Assembly: GCA_002633005.1 (NCBI GenBank)
Contig: NMRA01000258.1
Location: 493,966-538,546 of the forward strand
Direction of reading: 5' to 3'
Origin: Phoronis australis
Taxonomy: Eukaryota; Phoronida; Phoronidae
Length of the DNA stretch: 44,581 bases
Made by a program: the position numbers and the translations under genes. Shown here in pieces: positions 1 through 11,800 of the stretch. Below the pieces are notes generated by a model, which did no database searches, was not told the DNA's origin, and worked only from the letters and a program-made list of their open reading frames with translations. Every line of letters starts with the position of its first letter. The first letter of the stretch is position 1.

Positions 1-165
1 AACTCGGCATAAGTAAAAGAAAACGTTTGAATCAACGAATACTATATATTTGTGAGAGTTAAATCAAATCCTATTCAGATCATAACTTTGAAGTGGAATG
101 ATTGGGTGAGTACGACAACAAGCCGGTTTTATGCTTAGGCGGACGACCATTGGGTTCCCGAGTAT

Positions 166-796
166 ATATATACTAAAAGGTAAGACACTCCGGACTAGAA
201 ATTCCACGGGTGCTTCACTTCAGCCGTCCATAGCAAACACAAAACTCTATGAATTTAGATAAAACGGGTTCAACAAACCATGAGGAATTGTTCTTTCTGC
301 CCATACCATTTACTGTGTCCTGCTCCAGCAAGTTCACAACAAATTTGCGGTCAAAGCACAAAAATCTTCTCAAAAAATCGCAGCACACTAGCAATATGCT
401 TCACGCGGTCAAGGTCAAGTAGGGTACAGAATAATCCGATGAGTTACGAATCGACGGCAATTGCTGGTACACCACGGAAGGTTACGAAAATTAGTCTGGC
501 TAAGTGGAGTTATTGATGTCGTGACCTTCCGTGACAAACCGGCAATTTCTGTGTAGCATATTGCTGGTGTGCAGTGACTTTTTAGGAAGAGTTTTGTGCT
601 TTAACCATGAATTTGTTGCAAACTCGGTGGAGCTGGACACTGTAAATGGTATTGGGAGAAAGAACAATATTCCTCATGGTTTGTTGAACCTTTGTTTTTT
701 GAAAATTTATTGAGTTTTGTGTTTGCTATGGACGGCTGAAGTGAAGCACCCGTGGAATTTCTAGTCCGGAGTGTCATACCTTGTAGTATATTATAT
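166..796. mobile_element. Long foldback / MITE-like element
   Basis: Nearly the whole 630 bp is one inverted repeat. The left end (GACACTCCGGACTAGAAATT at 184-203 and onward) reads back as the reverse complement at about 590-775. The similarity continues inward to a centre near 480-520, where GGAAGGTTACG faces CGTGACCTTCC. Both outer ends run into TA-rich flanks, so a TA or TA-rich target duplication is possible but cannot be delimited. There is no transposase ORF; the short ORFs inside are by-products of the inverted repeat. The arms differ by scattered substitutions, so the element is not very recent. Class II foldback or MITE is the best label; the superfamily is not determined. Confidence 0.85.
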
Positions 797-2831
797 AGTG
801 TATTGGGGACCATCAGAAGCTGAGGACGCCTGTGGTTATCTGCAGGAGCCTGACTGAGCTAAATTTTGATTGAAAATATAGTGTACTACAGACAGAGAAT
901 TAAAATTTGTCCATTTTTGATGTTCTTTGACCCTTTTCTCTTGCAATAAATTAGATTCAGCCCTGTTACTGATGCCCACATGCCAAAAATCGTCCTTTAA
1001 AAGCTCCATTTTTGGCCAAGGTCAGAACTGCAGGTGACCCATAAATAGAATTTGCATATTTAAGACAAAAATGAAAGGGGGATAATTGCATTAAATGTCA
1101 GTTTATTCATATCCTATCTAGATAACTGTTTCCATACATATTGTTTAGTATGTGCTTTATTTTAGCAATCAAAAGGTGAATCAGATTGAGCATTCCCATT
1201 CTTAGGCGTTACATCGCCCTGGATGCTGCAAACATACAGGCATTACAGGGGCGATAGTACATCCCCACAAAAAGTTACAAATTTAAACCAAATGAACCAT
1301 GCATCTATGCACATGGAGTTATAATTCACATACCATATGTCTGGAGACGATTCAGTCAAGATTAATTTGATCAAATCAATGAAAATCTGTCACGGTTTGC
1401 TCGAGTTTCTCTTGCCGGGTGCCATTTTGAGGAAATTAGTGAAATCATGCATGTTGACGTATAAAAAGTCAAAGGGACACAAATTTTACAAATGTCACCT
1501 GATACCTTTCCACTTTATCGCGCACGTGGTTAAAAAGTTAACGATGAGTTGGAATTCTTTGCCAAAGTTACCTTAATTTTCTTAGCTATACTTCATTGAA
1601 GATATGTGTAGAAGTAGAAAAGACCGCTGAAGAAAGTAATTGCTTTTTTAAGTGATAGTTTTAAGTGTGGAATGTATTTTTGATGAGGTGAAAACTCTTA
1701 ATCGGTGACTGGATTTGGCATACTGCCCGTTTAAAATACACGGGACGAAATTCTTACAGAAAGCGATGGGAAGTATTGTAGCCCCTAACCTGCCAACCGA
1801 GGGGCTACGTGTTGCCTATCCCGTTTTAGGCCCATTGCCTGTATGCCCTCAGTGTTCACAGGCGATGCTATGCCTATCTTTGAGTTAGTTGGTGCTACTG
1901 TCTATGAGCCCAGCAGGAAGAGTTCCTACAAACTGATTCGGCTGTTTAAAGTCAAGTGCACCATAAGTTAACCTTCGAGTATAGAAGTATATACGTCTCG
2001 AGAGGCTGTTTATGACTCTTTAGGTCTTTCCAACTGGAACAAATTCTTCAGGTACCAAGATTTCTTTCAAGCATGTCACTTGGTTCGTCACCAAAATTGT
2101 GAGCTAGCTATTTTTGTTGTGATTGTACTGGCATTGTGCATGTCTGTTAGTCATGTTAATTTTTTAATCATATTGACGTCGATCTCCATGACTCCAAGAA
2201 ACATGAGCCATTCGATAACACGCTTATTACCATGGTGTTCCAGATGCATCTCTAGTGCTTGAAACTACTCTTGCTGTGCTATTCTCATCAATGTCAGTGT
2301 GTTTTGTCACGAATGAAGAGACATATCTTAATTACTGGTTTGAGTGGAAGGAGTTTTAAGACCTCAACAGCCTCCAAATGTGTCCCTCTGTTCTCGAAAT
2401 GTTCTTTTAGCAGTCTGAGTTGTTGATAATTAGCTAGTCTGAAGCGTAATCTAAAAGCTTCCATCCTATAGAGAGGGCCTGTGTCATGACCACCTTCTGT
2501 TAACCACTTAATTCACTGTCTCAGTTGAGATTGTATTGCTGTTTATCACCAAGTCAGAGAACAGTTGTTGTCACATGTGCTGGCAGTGGTACTGGTTTTC
2601 CTAAAATTCAAAAGTTTTTGAATAAATTTGCAGTGTTCCACCTGCGCTATTGTTAAGGCTGTGTTAGTTCAATATAGTCTGTAGGCCTGTAATGTTGTAA
2701 AATATCCATAACAATCGGGTCGTTCACTTAAGGAAGAATACTCGTAGTCACCGTGAGATCCACATTACATATTAAAATGAGAGAGCGTTGCTTATAATGT
2801 CACTAGTAGACTCTATTTCTCTTTATTTTAG
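797..2831. other. Non-coding stretch upstream of first visible SAAL1 exon
   Basis: No coding exon was recognised here. The next exon starts in mid-codon (phase needs one preceding base), so SAAL1 must have an upstream exon. I searched for an ATGG followed by a GT donor and found none in positions 1-2831, so that exon probably lies left of the window or is non-canonical. One small perfect stem is visible: GTAGCCCCT at 1778-1786 pairs with AGGGGCTAC at 1800-1808 around a 13-nt loop. Its meaning is unknown. Confidence 0.5.
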
Positions 2832-5800
2832 ACCGTAACCCCACCCCACCAGCCTCTGAGGTCATCAGTGACTTAATAAATGCTGACAAAGTGGGCGACA
2901 CTGTCTACAGTAAACACTGGCTGTTTACCACCCTTATGAAACTCATCAAGGTTTGTGAGACTACAAAGAATTTTGTATGGAAAACATGCGAGTTTAAGCT
3001 CAGCAGTGATGACAATATTATTAATTTAGTTGTCGGAATATTTACATTTTTACGCCATCTTGTGACATGTTGCTGAAGAACATTCTGTTTCTTGAAGGGG
3101 AATGTTGCCTTTAAAGCATTTTGGTTAATTTGGCATTTTTACTTGATACACTAAAATCTATTTTGAATCTTGATTGTTGATTTTTGTGAAAACGATATTA
3201 TCAATTTTTGTGAAGGTGCTAATAAGTTGGTACAATGCAAATACTCTGTGTTTGGTTAGATAAATCACTCTTAGTTTGTTTGTAAGTTTTAAGTTAAATT
3301 TTTAAAAACTTTAAACAGAAATTTAAGTCACTTTTCATGAAACAGACCAGAGTTACATTTTCAGGCATTAGGCTGGTAACAGTATAGTACTGTGTTGTGT
3401 TTCAGGAAGTTGAACGGCAGTCTGAGGGCAAAGAGTTCTTGGAGAGTGACGAAGTAGTGGACATCAGTGAAGAGCTACAGAATGAACTGTGTGAACTGTG
3501 GGATATGTCAATGAACACGGTAGGTGTGGATGAACAGGGTAGGTGGGATGTGTCAATGAACATGGTAGGTAGGATATGTGGATGAACACGGTAGGTGGGA
3601 TATCAAAGGCAGATCTACAGGGGGGTCAGGGGGTTCAAACTTCCCCTCGGGACAGATCAAGAATACAAATTCAAAAGACTGTCGCCAGGAAAACAAAAAT
3701 CAGCTACTAAAAACTGAAAAAATCTTACACGAGAGGAGGGAAACCTCTTCCCGACCTTCCCTCCGCTCGGCGCTATGCGCCTCTAGATTCGCACGAATCC
3801 TGAACTCCCCTTACTGAAAACGTAGATCTGCTACTGGGTATGTAGATGAACACGGTAGGTGGGATTTGTGGATGAAAACGGTAAGGGGCATATTGGGACG
3901 AACACAGTAGTGGGGATACGTGGACGAACCTGACAAGTGTGTGAGAGAGGGTTGGTAGGTTGTAGGATTTGTGGGTGAATATGGTTTGTGGATTGTAAGG
4001 GTTTTATATATTTTGAAGGTAATAATTTAATATGTAGTTGATGATGATGAACAGTGCACTTACATGTTTCCTTCTTGCGCAGGACGTTGCCCTACTGCTG
4101 CATGAGTTCAAGACTATAGACCTGTTGACAGGAGTCATTGCGAAGACCAGAGCCCCCCGGGTGACAGTGAGTACAGAAGTCCTTGAGATGTTGAGTTGTG
4201 AAGCATGTAATTCAGTGATGTGAAGAGATATTATGTTTTAACACTAAACTGCTTCACAACCCGTGTAAACACAATGACCATCGTTGTAATCATTCAGTAG
4301 CCAATGTCCCAAAGTACAACAACAGCACTTAAGTTCCATTATGACTTTAGCATGCTGCTGTTCTGGTCATTGTTTCATACATTTACATATTGGTTGTTCT
4401 ATTGGTAGCAAAGTTTTACTGCTCTGTATTTGGGTGATATTTATTTGTGGTCACCAAGAAATTCACAGTGTTATGTTTGTCCAACTCTAATCAATAATTC
4501 TTGATATTTTAAAAAGCAGGTTAGTTATAAAACATGTTTGCTTTACTTCACGAAGGAAAAAACAGTCCTATTGCGATACCGGATACGTTGTTGACGCTGA
4601 ATGATCTGTAACTGACCACTACGGATCCGAAGTGAACAGTGATGATCCACAAGTTTTATGTTTAAAATTACTTGTGAACTTTTGTTCCTGATGCTTTCAG
4701 TTTATTTTTACAATGGTTTTCCTTGTTTAGTTTTTGTAGACCTTCTCTTCAGTATCTACTTCGTTATTTAGTTTGACTGTATGTTGTCAACAGTTTTGTA
4801 TAATAGTCAAAAGAACACTGCTATGTGTGTCAAGCACTCACTGTATGGTACTGTCTCTTATTTTATTACGGATGACACCTGCATTAAGTATTGTTTGTGG
4901 TTTCAGGAAATTGCAGTAGGCACTTTGGGTAACATGGCCTGCAATGACTCCATTTGTGTTGATATGGCAAGCAAAGACAAGTTTATGTGAGTCAGATTTA
5001 AGGATGCTATAAAACGCTTATTGTCAAAACGTTTGATTAAGGCTACTTCCTGTTTGTAAAGCTGGACGGTCCTAACATTGAAATGATGATTATCACTTAT
5101 CAGCAGCCTGGTTTTACTCGAGAGCCTAGGTTTTGAGCCTACTTGCCTGGGCTCTTTGTTGGGGCACTGGGGTGATTTCTGGGACACATGGTCAAATGTG
5201 GGTAGTGCCTGGCGGTCGTCTAGCTCCACCTGATGGCTGTCACGTGAGAGGAGGCATTGGTAAATGGCGAGTAAAATCTTGCCACTGATAGGTAGTAATC
5301 ATTATTTCAACACAATGTAATGGCGCCAGTTATGAGTGTTCATTCCATTGGTCTTAACATGTTCTTTCCACTGGTCTTAACATGTTCATTCCACTGGTCT
5401 TAACATGTTCATTCCACTGGTCTTAACATGTTCATTCCACTGGTCTTAACATGTTCATTCCACTGGTCTTAACATGTTCATTCCACTGGTCTTAACATGT
5501 TCATTCCACTGGTCTTAACATGTTCATTCCACTGGTCCTAACATGTTCATTCCACTGGTCTCATCACGTTCCTCCCAGTGATCTTAACATTTTTCTTACT
5601 CAGATTAGAAGTGATTTGTGAGCTTGGGAAGAAGGATCAACACAGACATTTCAGGCACCAAATATGGTCCCAAGGACACCTTATCTTTACTCAGCTGGTT
5701 ATTTTATGTACTAGTAATGGTGGTTGCAAGTCATAACCGACTTCTTCTCAAACCCATATCCAATTGCTTGTAGTCTCTGTAACTAAGTACTTGAAACGAG

Positions 5801-8800
5801 TTTTGTAATTAAACTGAACTATCTACGAATTAAATGAAAACTTAGCTTTTTGACAGAAGGCAGGTTAACGTTAAAACATGGTTAATGTTAAATATTGCAG
5901 TAACATGCATTTGTTTGAAGGTAGCTTTAGTATTTCCTTGCATGCTACATGATGATCTTGTCTCATGACCTATTAGTTGGAATCTTTAAAGACTTTTATC
6001 CAGAGCCGATGTCACAGTTCTGTGTGGGATGCCTTCTAAGTCTGGTTGTTGTTTTTTTGTGATGAGTCAGTCATTTCAACTGTCGTGCGAACCAGTGTAC
6101 CTGCACTCACTGATTGCAGAAGGTCACATGCTTGTGTGCCAAGCGTGCCACAAATCTTTTGAGACACAAAACTTTTAGACCGAGTCATGTGTAAGAGGTT
6201 AACGAAACTTCCCTTTGGCAAGCGAACTGTTTTTTATGCATCGTGTAATAAATTTTACAGCTATTAGGCTATTTGGTGGTGCCATCTTGTGGTTTGATGT
6301 CGCACTTTTAGGTTCACTGAGCTAATCTATATCAACCCCAAAAAGTTTGAGACATCAGGAATTTCGTCAGGATGTTTCTTTCACTAGGAAAAACAAATAG
6401 TAGGCGTTCACATGAACTGCTAATTCAGGTTTAGAACCAGGGAGTTAAATTTATGTCACTCACTTGGCCTGCAAGAGCTATTAATAATGGAATGGAATGT
6501 GCTGCTTGCTGGTTGGATGCAGAAGAATTTAATTTATCTGCTTATAAATATGATGCAGGGAAAGTTATAGTCCTGTCTTGTCCTGGGGTAAAAATTCTCC
6601 AGTTTGGGACAGTGAAAAATTATTTTGCTCTAGGTCGGAGCTTGTCCCAAATTCTAGAAATATGTAATATTGGCCGTCCCAAATTCAAAAATCACCTGAA
6701 AGACCGCAAAATTACCCAATGTTTAGAGTGAAATCACATAGCTTGAAATTTGAGAAATATGGTGAACGCCAAAATCGCCCTTGTTCCAAATTTCAGAATC
6801 AAGAAAATTAATTCGTGTGGGAGTTTCCATGTCACAAATTCTGGAGAGTATACCAAATTGAAGATTTTTTCCCAAGTGCGTGAAATAATAAAAGGCTAAC
6901 TTACGTTGATTGAAATCGTAAATATTTGAATACTAACAGTATATTCTGCACAGCACAGAAAAGAACATAAATTTGCTTGTGATTTTCATCCATCTCTTTA
7001 CTAGTGTGTTTGTTTTGTGTTGTCACACCAGGCAGGGATTAGTAATCATTTACTAAACTGACCACCGCAAACTGATTTCTGTGCCCAGTGTATTTTTTGA
7101 AAATTAAAGTGAACTAATTGTTTATGATAAAAGCAAGTCTGAATAAATTGCAGCAAGCAAGTACAACTTTAAGGATTACTTGTTGACAAGTTAAAAAAAT
7201 ACAAGTGCCACTTTAAGAATGACTTATTTACCAGGTCAAAATGTTACTGCCTCATGCTCTTTGTATCTGTACATTACAGTCAGCTGGTTCTACTGCTTCT
7301 GGAGAACGACGACACACCCATCCTAGTGGAGACGACCAGACTTCTGTATACATGTCTTTGTTGTGAGCGAGCTCGGACTTCTTGGATCAACGCTATCAAG
7401 GCAAGAGACACTGTCTTCATCAATGTACAGTTTATACTTCAGAGTTCAACGAACAGTAAGCATGTTTGCATTAATTGGTTTGCTTATAGACTGTGGGTTT
7501 CATTATTTCATTGCTGGTTATTTTTTATCATAACCCACGTTTCGTTCGCTGTAACTTGAATTGGTTAAACACGACTATTGCTGCTGTGAATTACAACTCT
7601 GATTTTTAGCAACAAGTGTCAAGTACTCATAGGGGGCGCTTTTGTTCTGAAAATTCTTTGGAGAGACTTATCGTAAGATGATCTCCTGCCAGCTTGAATA
7701 CTTCTTGGCTGTTCATCTCATGGCAGTTACTTTGTTGGCAGTTACTTGATTGCAGTAATTACTGTAATCCATAGAATCATGCTTCTACGAGAAAAAATTT
7801 TAATCATAATTACTGAGATTACATGTTTATTTTATTTCAGATGATTTATTAAAAAATGCGGCTGAACTTGTGGACAAGTTGTTGGATGTTGATGATGAAA
7901 TGTGCTCAATGTGGGCCTCAGAGGAGCTCGTCATGGCGGTGTTGGAGGCCATGACCCAGCTGGGGTGAGACATAACTTGAGAAGTGTTGCTTGAAGCTGC
8001 AGACTGCTGCAGATTGAGAAGTGTTTCCTAAAGCTGCAGAGTGCTTTTTGATATGTTGCTTTGGAAAATAGGGTTGTGGACTCCATTCAGACGGTTGATC
8101 CGCCAAAAAAGAGTGCGAATGCGTTGGGTTCAAAAATTCCGATCCCAAATATCATTTTTAAATAATGGATGAGGAGTTGGAATACACTTTTTTAAGGACA
8201 AGAACAGTGAAATTGGTGACGGTGCAGGTCTTTTGAGTGACAAATTCTCGCAGTCCATTTCAAAATCCAAAAGTTAATTGTGCCGAGAATAATGTACTCT
8301 CGACAAGTAAATCGACGAACCCTAAAATGCATCCAATTGTAAAGATATTAAAGGAAATATTCAACAAAAATGCACTCAAAAGTCGAAGTAATATCAATAA
8401 TATATTATTGTTTTCCATTTTTGAAAAATATGTTTGGAGAAACTATTGTATAATCGGAAATTAATTAAAAATACTCACCAAGATAACAACGTGTTGAGAG
8501 TATTGATTATGCTAAAATTTGGCCGCAGGCAAGTTACACAAGTTTTACTGATAAAAATCAAATAACTAAATCAATATAATATAAGTTACTTTTTATTATT
8601 GACAGCTTTTAACAAACAAATGCAGAAAACAACTGGAAAGTACTTGAAGATGTTTTTACTCAGAATTTGAGGTTACTGACATCATTTCAGAAAATTTTTG
8701 AAAAATTGTCTGGGTCTCCTGTTTTAAAGGTCAGGGTTCGTGTTTTTCAGATTGGATTAGCTGTTTTGAGGGTGCGGGAGTCTGTCTTCGACTCCAGAAT

Positions 8801-11800
8801 ATCTGTTTTACAGCGGTATTTCAACTTTGGTGGAACACCTTGATATTTTCATATCTACTTTAAAGTACTAATTGTGCACAACAAACCATCAACAGCATTG
8901 ACTACCCACAATTCATTGTTTCTTGCTGGCTGAAGAGAAACCGAAGTAGTTTGGTGATACGTCTGCTTTCAGAATTCAACTTGTTCTTGTTATATCTTAC
9001 AGATAATACTTTATGTGAATTAGAAATAGGGACAAACTGGTACTATGTTTTCCTTTTTGCAGGTCTGGTAATGGTGACTAACCTACTAATTGTATTTTAG
9101 GCAAAAGCCCGGTGACGCTCTTGGTACATCGCTTCATATTTTACAACTGTTGTCTACTTCAGAAAAAGGTGTCGAGGTCATTGGTATGTGTTGATACTTT
9201 TGTTAAGTTAGGGATTTGAGGGAGGTGTAGTTGGTCACTAGTCAGTTGGGGGAGGTGTCATTGGCCATTTGTCATTTGAGGGAGGTATAGTTGGTCACTA
9301 GTCAGTTGGGGGAGGTGTCATTGGTCATTTGTCATTTGGGGGAGGTATAGTTGGTCACTAGTCAGTTGGTGGAGGTGTCATTGGTCACTTGTCATTTGCG
9401 GGAGGTGTAGTTGGTCACTAGTCAGTTGGGGGAGGTGTCATTGGCCATTTGTCATTTGAGGGAGGTATAGTTGGTCACTAGTCAGTTGGGGGAGGTGTCA
9501 TTGGTCATTTGTCATTTGGGGGAGGTATAGTTGGTCACTAGTCAGTTGGTGGAGGTGTCATTGGTCACTTGTCATTTGCGGGAGGTGTAGTTGGTCACTA
9601 GTCAGTTGGGGGAGGTGTCATTGGCCATTTGTCATTTGAGGGAGGTATAGTTGGTCACTAGTCAGTTGGGGGAGGTGTCATTGGTCATTTGTCATTTGGG
9701 GGAGGTATAGTTGGTCACTAGTCAGTTGGTGGAGGTGTCATTGGTCACTTGTCATTTGCGGGAGGTGTAGTTGGTCACTAGTCAGTTGGGGGAGGTGTCA
9801 TTGGCCATTTGTCATTTGAGGGAGGTATAGTTGGTCACTAGTCAGTTGGGGGAGGTGTCATTGGTCATTTGTCATTTGGGGGAGGTATAGTTGGTCACTA
9901 GTCAGTTGGTGGAGGTGTCATTGGTCACTTGTCATTTGCGGGAGGTGTAGTTGGTCACTAGTCAGTTGGGGGAGGTGTCATTGGCCATTTGTCATTTGAG
10001 GGAGGTATAGTTGGTCACTAGTCAGTTGGGGGAGGTGTCATTGGTCATTTGTCATTTGGGGGAGGTATAGTTGGTCACTAGTCAGTTGGTGGAGGTGTCA
10101 TTGGTCACTTGTCATTTGCGGGAGGTGTAGTTGGTCACTAGTCAGTTGGGGGAGGTGTCATTGGCCATTTGTCATTTGAGGGAGGTATAGTTGGTCACTA
10201 NTGTAGTAGGTCACTAGTCAGTTGGGGGAGGTGTCATTGGTCATTTGTCATTTGGGGGAGGTGTAGTTGGTCACTAGTCAGTTGGTGGAGGTGTCATTGG
10301 TCACTTGTCATTTGAGGGAGGTGTAGTTGGTCACTAGTCATTTGGGGGCGTGTAGTTGGTCACTAGTCATTTGAGGGAGTTGTAGTTGGTCACTAGTCAT
10401 TTTATGGGCTTAACCAGTGTTTTTTATTGATTTCGTTTTTAAACAGTAAGTAGACTAGAATTTCAGCTTTGATATTTCTCTTCTAGTGAACGAATGTGAC
10501 CGCGTGATGCCGCCTCTTAAAAACTTTCTGGAAAGTATGTGTGAGGACGAGATCGTGGCCATCGGTGGTTGTGAATCATGGATGGGGTCAGCACTGTCTG
10601 TGTTGCACGTGATCTTCTCATCAGTGGAGGCAGGGGTTCAGCTGTTGTTTGAGGGTAGGTGTAAACATTGTGCGGGCATCGGGCTCTATGGGGTAGTAAA
10701 GCCTAACGTGAAATACAGTCGTGACGAGAATGTGTGCACAACATCAGTGACATCCAGTGCACCTTATAATTACCGTACTTGTCGGTTCTAGTTTCTGGAG
10801 GTGTGCACTGTCAATGGTTTTACTGTGTCGTGTGCATAGCCAGGACCCTCGATCCCTTGAAATTGGGGCCAAAAATAGGCGCCATTCCGCTCTCAAAAAT
10901 ATTAAAAAATCATGCAAATTTTCCGCATTGTGTCAAAAAATTGTTCTCTAAACAATTAAAAAAATTCCCTTGTAGTTTTATTCTCAGACAACCTTAAAAA
11001 GATATTCAAGAAACACTGACTTTAATCACGAGGCCGCCAAACTCCGGAAATGTCACAAACTGGTTTGAATTCCTTATAAAGAAAGTGCCGCATACAGAAG
11101 TGCTAGAACCAGTTTTGTATTATTTCATTCTCGTGCATTGAAAACACAAAACAAAAATACAGCTTCCATTCGTCTGCGGCTCAAAATGGAACACAAACAA
11201 GTTCTACAAGAGAAGAATTAAGAAAAGCCATACGACAGAGCATAGAAACTTACAGGAAAGTGTGTTTTCACTGATGAACTTGCTGTGCACTCCTCTCAGA
11301 CAGCATCTCAAGCAGACCACAGCTAGCTCAACAGGATTACTCAGTGACAGTGTGGCCAACAACACTGTCACGGTCAGTGTCTGCTAAAACCAGTTAAGCA
11401 TTGCTCTTCTTGTCTGTTCACTGACGTGGAAGAAGGACTGAGTGGTCAAATTTAAGGAAATGTAACACTATACATTGTTGTGAGAGATTAAAAAGATTGT
11501 TTAGGCGAAACCCTTTCATTATTGTGCCAGCAAAGTGGGTTCTGTAGCACAAGGTGGGGTGGGGTTGGGATCTGTTCCTTACAAACATTATGTAACTATC
11601 TTTGTCTTTAAGCTGTTTGTAGTGGCATATTTAGTAGGCCTATGTGTTTTTTATTGTTATTTTCCCTGATGGGTATTTGCTGACAAATCCATTGTTCTGT
11701 GCTTGTTTGAAAATGAACTGCAGTCTTGGTATTGCCTCCATAAGCCAAACAGTGTCACAACGCAATACATTTCATGTGGATGTCGAAGGCGTGGCTAGGT

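Noticed and set aside
1778-1808. Rho-independent-terminator-like stem
   Set aside because: The organism is eukaryotic and there is no T run after the stem.
4903-5229. 108-aa ORF on - strand antisense to a SAAL1 exon
   Set aside because: It is partly the reverse of a conserved SAAL1 exon and otherwise intronic, with no recognisable motif.
9205-10400. CRISPR-like array
   Set aside because: Units are contiguous tandem repeats without unique spacers, in a eukaryotic intron.
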